From positions 1-18,811 of the forward strand of contig JBKJUK010000015.1 in the NCBI GenBank assembly GCA_046590705.1: 18,811 bases of DNA, written 5' to 3'. Made by a program: the position numbers and the translations under genes. Below, one piece after another: positions 14,805-18,811 of this stretch. Source of the DNA: JBKJUK01 sp046590705. GTDB taxonomy: Bacteria > Acidobacteriota > Thermoanaerobaculia > Gp7-AA8. How positions within the stretch are numbered: position 1 is the stretch's first letter; every line of letters starts with the position of its first letter. A model generated the notes under the pieces. It was given only the letters and a program-made list of their open reading frames with translations, was not told the DNA's origin and made no database searches.

Positions 14805-15305
14805 CAGGCCTCCCGCCGTCATCACCGTCAACTCGATCTCTCGTGCCGTGAGGATGGAACGCGCACTTTGCGCCCGTTCCTCCTTCCCCAGCAATTTGTC
14901 GAGAACCCGGGCCACCGATTCCTTCTCCAGCCAGACACCACCAGAAGCTACCTTCCGTACTGACTGCACCAGAAGGCTAGGGGCGAACTCCTTCAGAACG
15001 ATTCCCTTCACTCCGAGGCGCATCGCTTCCATCACCTCGTCATCCGAGATGTTTCCAACGAGCAGGATCACCGGAGGCCGTACCGCTTCACTCTGCAACC
15101 GCTTCAGCACATCCAATCCTGTTGCGCGAGGCATTCTGAGGTCGACCACCGCCACATCGGGTGCATGTTCTCGGATGGCGACGAGAGCGGTCTCGCCGTC
15201 GCAGCACTCTGCCACGACCTCCAGATCGCCCTCCTCGGAAAAAACCTGAATCAGACCCTTCCGAACAGCAGGATGATCGTCGGCGAGGACGATTCGCACG
15301 TTCAT
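14667..15305 (-). CDS. NarL/FixJ-family response regulator (copy A)
   Basis: 212 residues: receiver domain (about 1-120) and LuxR-type HTH (about 148-212). The acidic pair Asp9-Asp10 (LADDHP), phospho-acceptor Asp55 (AVVDLRMP) and Lys105 (GIVLKE) are in place. The Thr/Ser normally 22 residues before that Lys is Val83 (ILLVGN). The HTH is clear: LTAREIELTVMTAGGLSNRE, then KLFISEGTVKSHLHTIFEKL. It is a paralogue of the gene 60 bp upstream at 15366-16004 (same length, same architecture). The start has only a weak ribosome site. It probably shares a transcript with copy B and the sensor kinase. Its 3' end is duplicated at 11135-11270. Target genes are unknown. Confidence 0.93.
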   Translation of the reverse strand: MNVRIVLADDHPAVRKGLIQVFSEEGDLEVVAECCDGETALVAIREHAPDVAVVDLRMPRATGLDVLKRLQSEAVRPPVILLVGNISDDEVMEAMRLGVKGIVLKEFAPSLLVQSVRKVASGGVWLEKESVARVLDKLLGKEERAQSARSILTAREIELTVMTAGGLSNREIAEKLFISEGTVKSHLHTIFEKLSIKGRMQLAQFARENSLV

Positions 15306-15365
15306 TGCGCCGCTCGTTCTCTCAGGTCAGCGCCAGGACCGCAGAAGTAGACCAGCGCGCCTCGG

Positions 15366-16004
15366 TCACGAGTGATCCTGTCGCAGCATGAAATTGGCAA
15401 TCTGCATCCTGCCTCCGATTCCGAGCTTCTCTGAAACGGAGTGAAGGTGACTCTTCACGGTCCCCTCGGCAATTTCAAGGCGCGCTGCGATGGTCCGATT
15501 CGTCAGCCCTTCAGTCACGAGGCGGACCAGCTCTGTCTCTCTGGTCGTGAGTGCGTCGAGTCTCTGGTCGCGGCGACTATCCTGCACGCGAGTTGATAAT
15601 CGGACGCCACCACCCGCTGCCGGGTCGATCCAGAATCCTCCATTTTGAACCTGACGGACACACTGCAGAAGGAGCGAGGAGGCGGTCTCCTTCAGCACCA
15701 TTCCCTTTGCGCCCGCCGCCATGGCGTCCTGCGCAGCCGCCTGGTCGATGTTGCCTGCCAGCAGGATCCCTTTCGTGGACGGCGAGACGTGAGCCATTCT
15801 GCGAAGTACCTCGAGTCCGTCAATTCCAGGCATGTGCAGGTCAACCAGCGCCACCTCAGGAGTAGAGTCGGCGATCAAACGTAGCGCGCTCTCCCCATCG
15901 GCACACTCAGCGATAACCTGAAAGTCCGTTTCTTCTCTGAAGAATTGCGACAGTCCTTTTCGAACAATCGGGTGATCGTCGGCGATGAGTATCGTGATTG
16001 TCAT
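15366..16004 (-). CDS. NarL/FixJ-family response regulator (copy B)
   Basis: 212 residues from the ATG at 16004, which has GAGG 9 nt upstream; an ATG at 16040 would add twelve residues. Receiver residues Asp9-Asp10 (IADDHP), Asp55 (ALVDLHMP) and Lys105 (GMVLKE) are conserved, but the switch Thr/Ser position is Ala83 (ILLAGN). The LuxR-type HTH is LTTRETELVRLVTEGLTNRT followed by IAEGTVKSHLHSVSEKLGIG. It is paralogous to copy A. A 292-bp gap separates it from the sensor kinase upstream, long enough for its own promoter; a TTGACA on the minus strand at 16106-16101 lacks a convincing -10. The partner is inferred to be the NarX-like kinase at 16297-18003. Confidence 0.93.
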   Translation of the reverse strand: MTITILIADDHPIVRKGLSQFFREETDFQVIAECADGESALRLIADSTPEVALVDLHMPGIDGLEVLRRMAHVSPSTKGILLAGNIDQAAAQDAMAAGAKGMVLKETASSLLLQCVRQVQNGGFWIDPAAGGGVRLSTRVQDSRRDQRLDALTTRETELVRLVTEGLTNRTIAARLEIAEGTVKSHLHSVSEKLGIGGRMQIANFMLRQDHS

Positions 16005-16296
16005 TCGCGCTTTCCTCACTTCGTGCTGCATCAGGGGCACGGGAGCTCTTGCTCTTCGTGATGGTTTGAAGTCACTTCTCTCACACCACCGTCAACATAC
16101 TGTCAAACCGCTCGAGCCTCGTCGGCGGATGCACTTCCTTGCCGGGCATTTGAACAAAGCTCTGGATTCGTAACGTGACTCTACCGGAGCAGCTGCGGCT
16201 CCGCATCCCCCGTTCGGGTGACTCATTTTCACAACCGATTCGCCGGGATTCAGAGGGAAGGGCGCGTAAGCCACGCATCTGTGTGCTGTGCCATGG
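16005..16296. other. Gap between sensor kinase and regulator copy B
   Basis: 292 bp without a recognisable gene. A minus-strand TTGACA at 16106-16101 and a nearby TTGACG have no good -10 at the right spacing, so I do not call a promoter. The VOC-, PilZ- and palindrome-type sequences seen elsewhere in the window are absent. Confidence 0.4.
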
Positions 16297-18003
16297 CTAC
16301 AGTTCCAGTGGTATCGAAGCGCCACCGTCGATCGGTAGACGAATCTCGATCCGGCTACCCTGGGGTGTCGAGTCGAGAAAGAGCGCGCCATGTAGCGACG
16401 CCACCCGCTCCTTCAGCGTGACAGGACCCTGTCGAAGCGCATTCAGCGTACTCAGATCAAAGAGCCCATGAAACGAGAATCCGTGACCATTGTCGGAAAC
16501 GATGATGAACAGCCCCGACCGTTCGACGCCGATGTTCACGGCCACCGTGGTGGCGCCGGAGTGTTTGGCGGCGTTGGCCACCGTTTCACACACGATCGAA
16601 TGCACCTCGTAACGCAGGAGCGGCGTAAGAAGATGCACGCGGGGATCGAGGTGATAGTCGATCTCCAGCGACCACTGCATTTGAAAACGGCGGGCGAGAT
16701 CAGACAGTCGCACGTCGAGGTTCTCGAGTGACGCGGCCGCCTGGGCCGCCTTCTGTGGATGCAACTCGTCGATGAAACAGCGGAGCTCTCGTTGATCCGC
16801 CGCGATGATCTGCTGGATTTCGTCGAGTCGTCGCGTGGCGGCCTCGGCGTCACGCAGCATGAGACGTGGGATGGTCTTGAGTTGAAGCGCGACGCCGGTG
16901 AGTGACTGCAGTACTGAATCATGCAGATCCCGCCCGACGCGCACTCGTTCTTCGGCTACGGCACCTTTCTGCAGCTGCTGCATGGCGTAGTAATAGTCGA
17001 GCCGAGTGGCGATCAGCGTTGCGATGATCCTGGCGATTGCGACGTCTTCCTGAAGAGATTCCTGCGGTCGATCGAGGAAGAAAAGCCGGCCGTTCACGAA
17101 CTCTCCAGCCACAGCGCATTCCAGTGCCGAGTTGATTTCAAGCCGGTCAGCGACAGCGCGCGGAATGGAATGATCTCCATTCCGAGGGTCGACAGTGGGG
17201 CGACGGTGAACGGACGAGTGCGGCGACATCGGCTCGCCGGCCGGGCCCGCGGGCTGCTCGATCTCCTCGAACAGCGGTTCGAAGTCCTCGCAGTCTTCCT
17301 GCTCGCAGCTGAATTGACGACCACTGGCAGCGGCCAGGTAGCAGACCCGTTCCTCCTGCTGCCGGAAAACGAGCAGAACCCGGCCCGCGCGTGTGATGTC
17401 ACTCGCGCGCTGCAACAGGTCGGACACCATTTCGTCCCTTCCTCGCCAGCTCGACCGCGGCCACGTGGCGATTCGCGAAAGCTCCCGCTGAATTCGCTGC
17501 TGGTACGAGGCGAGGTAGATCAACAGAGTAGCCGCTACGGTGAGGTGAACGAGTCGGATGAGGTACCGATTCATCTCGAACTCGACGGGATGGCCGACCA
17601 GTACTCCGACAGTCGGCGAGAGAATGAAGATGGCGATCGTTATTACGGCCGTGAGGATGGTGACCCGCTGATTGAAGCGCAGCGTCGAGCAGATGATCGC
17701 AAAGACGAAGAAGACAAAGAACGGGCTGGCAGGCCCCGCGGCGACATAGTTGATTACGCCAAAAACTACCACGTCAATGGAATGGCTGACCAGCTTCCAG
17801 GTGGTGAAGTGGCGAGAAGCAACGAGAGTCCAGACCATGACCCCCGCCGCGTACACGACATACGCCGCGAGCAGTCCGTATGTGAGTCTGGTATTGCGCG
17901 AACCTTCCAGCGGATCGAGGTAAATCGCGGCGAGACAGGCAGCAGCCAGAACCAACCGGCTGGTGGCAATGAGCTTTTCAGCCCGGCTGAGAGGAACGGC
18001 CAT
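16297..18003 (-). CDS. NarX/DegS-type membrane sensor histidine kinase
   Basis: 568 residues from the ATG at 18003, which has GGGAG 9 nt upstream; the frame is open to 18063. An N-terminal membrane part has about five or six hydrophobic helices (residues about 12-165, for example TYGLLAAYVVYAAGVMVWTL and FFVFFVFAII), with no large periplasmic sensor loop. A GAF-like region (about 190-345) follows, with several Cys (CEQEDCEDFE). The HisKA_3 motif RVGRDLHDSVLQSLTGVALQ gives phospho-acceptor His361. The HATPase N-box is ANAAKHSGATTV (Asn477) and the G1 box DNGHGF (504-509). The G2 segment reads GPVTLKERVASLHG rather than the usual GLGL-MRERV. It heads a minus-strand group with two NarL-type regulators, its likely partners. 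The signal is unknown; membrane state or redox are guesses. Confidence 0.93.
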   Translation of the reverse strand: MAVPLSRAEKLIATSRLVLAAACLAAIYLDPLEGSRNTRLTYGLLAAYVVYAAGVMVWTLVASRHFTTWKLVSHSIDVVVFGVINYVAAGPASPFFVFFVFAIICSTLRFNQRVTILTAVITIAIFILSPTVGVLVGHPVEFEMNRYLIRLVHLTVAATLLIYLASYQQRIQRELSRIATWPRSSWRGRDEMVSDLLQRASDITRAGRVLLVFRQQEERVCYLAAASGRQFSCEQEDCEDFEPLFEEIEQPAGPAGEPMSPHSSVHRRPTVDPRNGDHSIPRAVADRLEINSALECAVAGEFVNGRLFFLDRPQESLQEDVAIARIIATLIATRLDYYYAMQQLQKGAVAEERVRVGRDLHDSVLQSLTGVALQLKTIPRLMLRDAEAATRRLDEIQQIIAADQRELRCFIDELHPQKAAQAAASLENLDVRLSDLARRFQMQWSLEIDYHLDPRVHLLTPLLRYEVHSIVCETVANAAKHSGATTVAVNIGVERSGLFIIVSDNGHGFSFHGLFDLSTLNALRQGPVTLKERVASLHGALFLDSTPQGSRIEIRLPIDGGASIPLEL

Positions 18004-18096
18004 GCTGATCATCTCCCTGAGGATAACGCACAAGGCCGTGACGGATGCGTACGCGGTCAGCACCGCCGTCTGGCCGTTTCAGGCGTGGAAAATTAT

Positions 18097-18124
18097 TTGA
18101 GCCACCTATATCTAACGGTATAGA
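18097..18124 (+). promoter_or_regulatory. Putative promoter of the Kelch-repeat gene
   Basis: TTGAGC (18097-18102), a 16-bp spacer and TATAGA (18119-18124), in an AT-rich stretch of an otherwise GC-rich region. The -10 forms part of a small inverted repeat, CTATA/TATAG. It would give a leader of about 130 nt before the ATG at 18263. The sensor kinase diverges from the same region; I could not place its promoter. Confidence 0.4.
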
Positions 18125-18262
18125 AAATCATATCCAATGGCTGATTCACAGCTTCACCTCTCCCCGGTAACTTCCATTCACGCAAAAAAGTCAGGACCCC
18201 GCACTTTTACCAGGAACGGTCAGGGTCGACTTCGGGTCTCGTAAAACAGAGAGGAAAAGCAC

Positions 18263-18811
18263 ATGAGCGACACGAAACGGTCGAACCAGCAGCGGGGCGG
18301 AAGGTTGACACGGCGGTATGTCGCGCTATTAGCGGCGCTGCTGGTTACCTGCGCGGGCGGCGCCTTTGCGCTGCCGACCCCCAGAGCCGCCATCGTGTTG
18401 TCCCTGCAGGCTGCTGGATCGTCAGTCCAGGCCCTGGCGGAGAAGTCGGGGATTCTCGCTCCGTCCAAGGAAGCCGGAGAGCCGAAGCGGATTCACGAGC
18501 GCTCGGCGCATTCCTCGACGCGGATGTCGGACGGACGGCTGCTCATCGCCGGCGGCAGGAATGCCGTGCTGAGTCTCGACACGACCGAGATCTTCGACCC
18601 GGAGATCGGGTCGTATCAGCTCGGCCCGAAGATGAACTCGCCGCGCAGCGGTCATTCGGTGATAGCGCTGCCTGACGGTGACCTTCTCTTCTTTGGTGGC
18701 GATGAAGAGGGATCGGTCGAACTGTTTGATTTCGAAACTCAGTCCTTCAAGGCCACGGCTTCAGTGATGGCAGCATCGAGGAAGGATCACTCCTCGATCA
18801 CATTGAAAGAT
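18263..18811 (+). CDS. Secreted Kelch-repeat protein, 5' portion only
   Basis: 183 codons are visible and the frame runs off the window. GAGG lies 8 nt before the ATG. A signal peptide or membrane anchor follows a basic N-terminus (RRYVALLAALLVTCAGGAFA). From about residue 78 there are Kelch-type beta-propeller blades: HSSTRMSDGRLLIAGG, then TTEIFDPEIGSYQLGPKM, RSGHSVIALPDGDLLFFGG, VELFDFETQSF and RKDHSSITL, each with the Gly-Gly turn and Phe-Asp/aromatic pattern. Exported Kelch propellers of this type are frequent in soil bacteria and are often followed by Ig-like or adhesion domains; whether this one is cannot be seen. It diverges from the sensor kinase. Function unknown. Confidence 0.85.
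   Translation, partial: MSDTKRSNQQRGGRLTRRYVALLAALLVTCAGGAFALPTPRAAIVLSLQAAGSSVQALAEKSGILAPSKEAGEPKRIHERSAHSSTRMSDGRLLIAGGRNAVLSLDTTEIFDPEIGSYQLGPKMNSPRSGHSVIALPDGDLLFFGGDEEGSVELFDFETQSFKATASVMAASRKDHSSITLKD

Noticed and set aside
16921..18123. A 400-residue open frame on the plus strand.
   Set aside because: It lies antisense to the well-supported sensor kinase, is made of low-complexity charged sequence, and has no domain pattern.

Overview
The window looks like a chromosomal piece from a GC-rich, free-living, membrane-rich bacterium, most likely Acidobacteriota or a close relative. That placement is an inference from gene content: a Ser/Thr kinase fused to a PD40/TolB-type propeller, a large SBBP-repeat protein with a C-terminal 'KAxHIxELRxAV' helical repeat, a secreted TPR protein of a type common there, and dispersed palindromic 100-300 bp elements. 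No rRNA, tRNA, CRISPR array or transposase was found. Both ends are cut inside genes.

Layout. 1-1079 (minus): 5' part of a double-PAS sensor histidine kinase, ending at the window edge in a perfect 40-bp fold-back that is probably an assembly artefact. 1539-3138: a compact arsenic locus. arsI (C-As lyase type) and an aquaporin overlap by 4 nt on the minus strand and diverge from arsR; the 77-bp gap holds a good promoter and nested palindromes. 3143-4047: a methionine-rich lipoprotein gene bracketed by two inverted copies of a ~100-bp palindromic element. 4276-5405: a PhnB-type VOC protein and oligoribonuclease. 5406-6001: non-coding, with a ~290-bp long inverted-repeat element. 6002-8635: a membrane Ser/Thr kinase, perhaps leaderless. 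8782-10413 (minus): a secreted TPR protein. 10796-14804: a PilZ gene and a NarL-type regulator, separated by a 2.7-kb SBBP gene and flanked by ~284-bp direct repeats that carry truncated copies of both neighbours. 14667-18003 (minus): a NarX-type sensor kinase followed by two paralogous NarL-type response regulators. 18263-end: start of a secreted Kelch-repeat protein.

How the genes may work together. ArsI would release arsenite from trivalent organoarsenicals, the aquaporin could let arsenite leave the cell, and ArsR would control both. No arsenate reductase, ArsB/Acr3 pump or ArsM lies nearby. The NarX-type kinase probably phosphorylates one or both adjacent regulators, which share an unusual loss of the conserved receiver Thr/Ser. 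The most notable structures are the ArsI-aquaporin pairing, the Met-rich two-repeat lipoprotein, the SBBP gene inserted between duplicated flanks, and the two families of palindromic elements.
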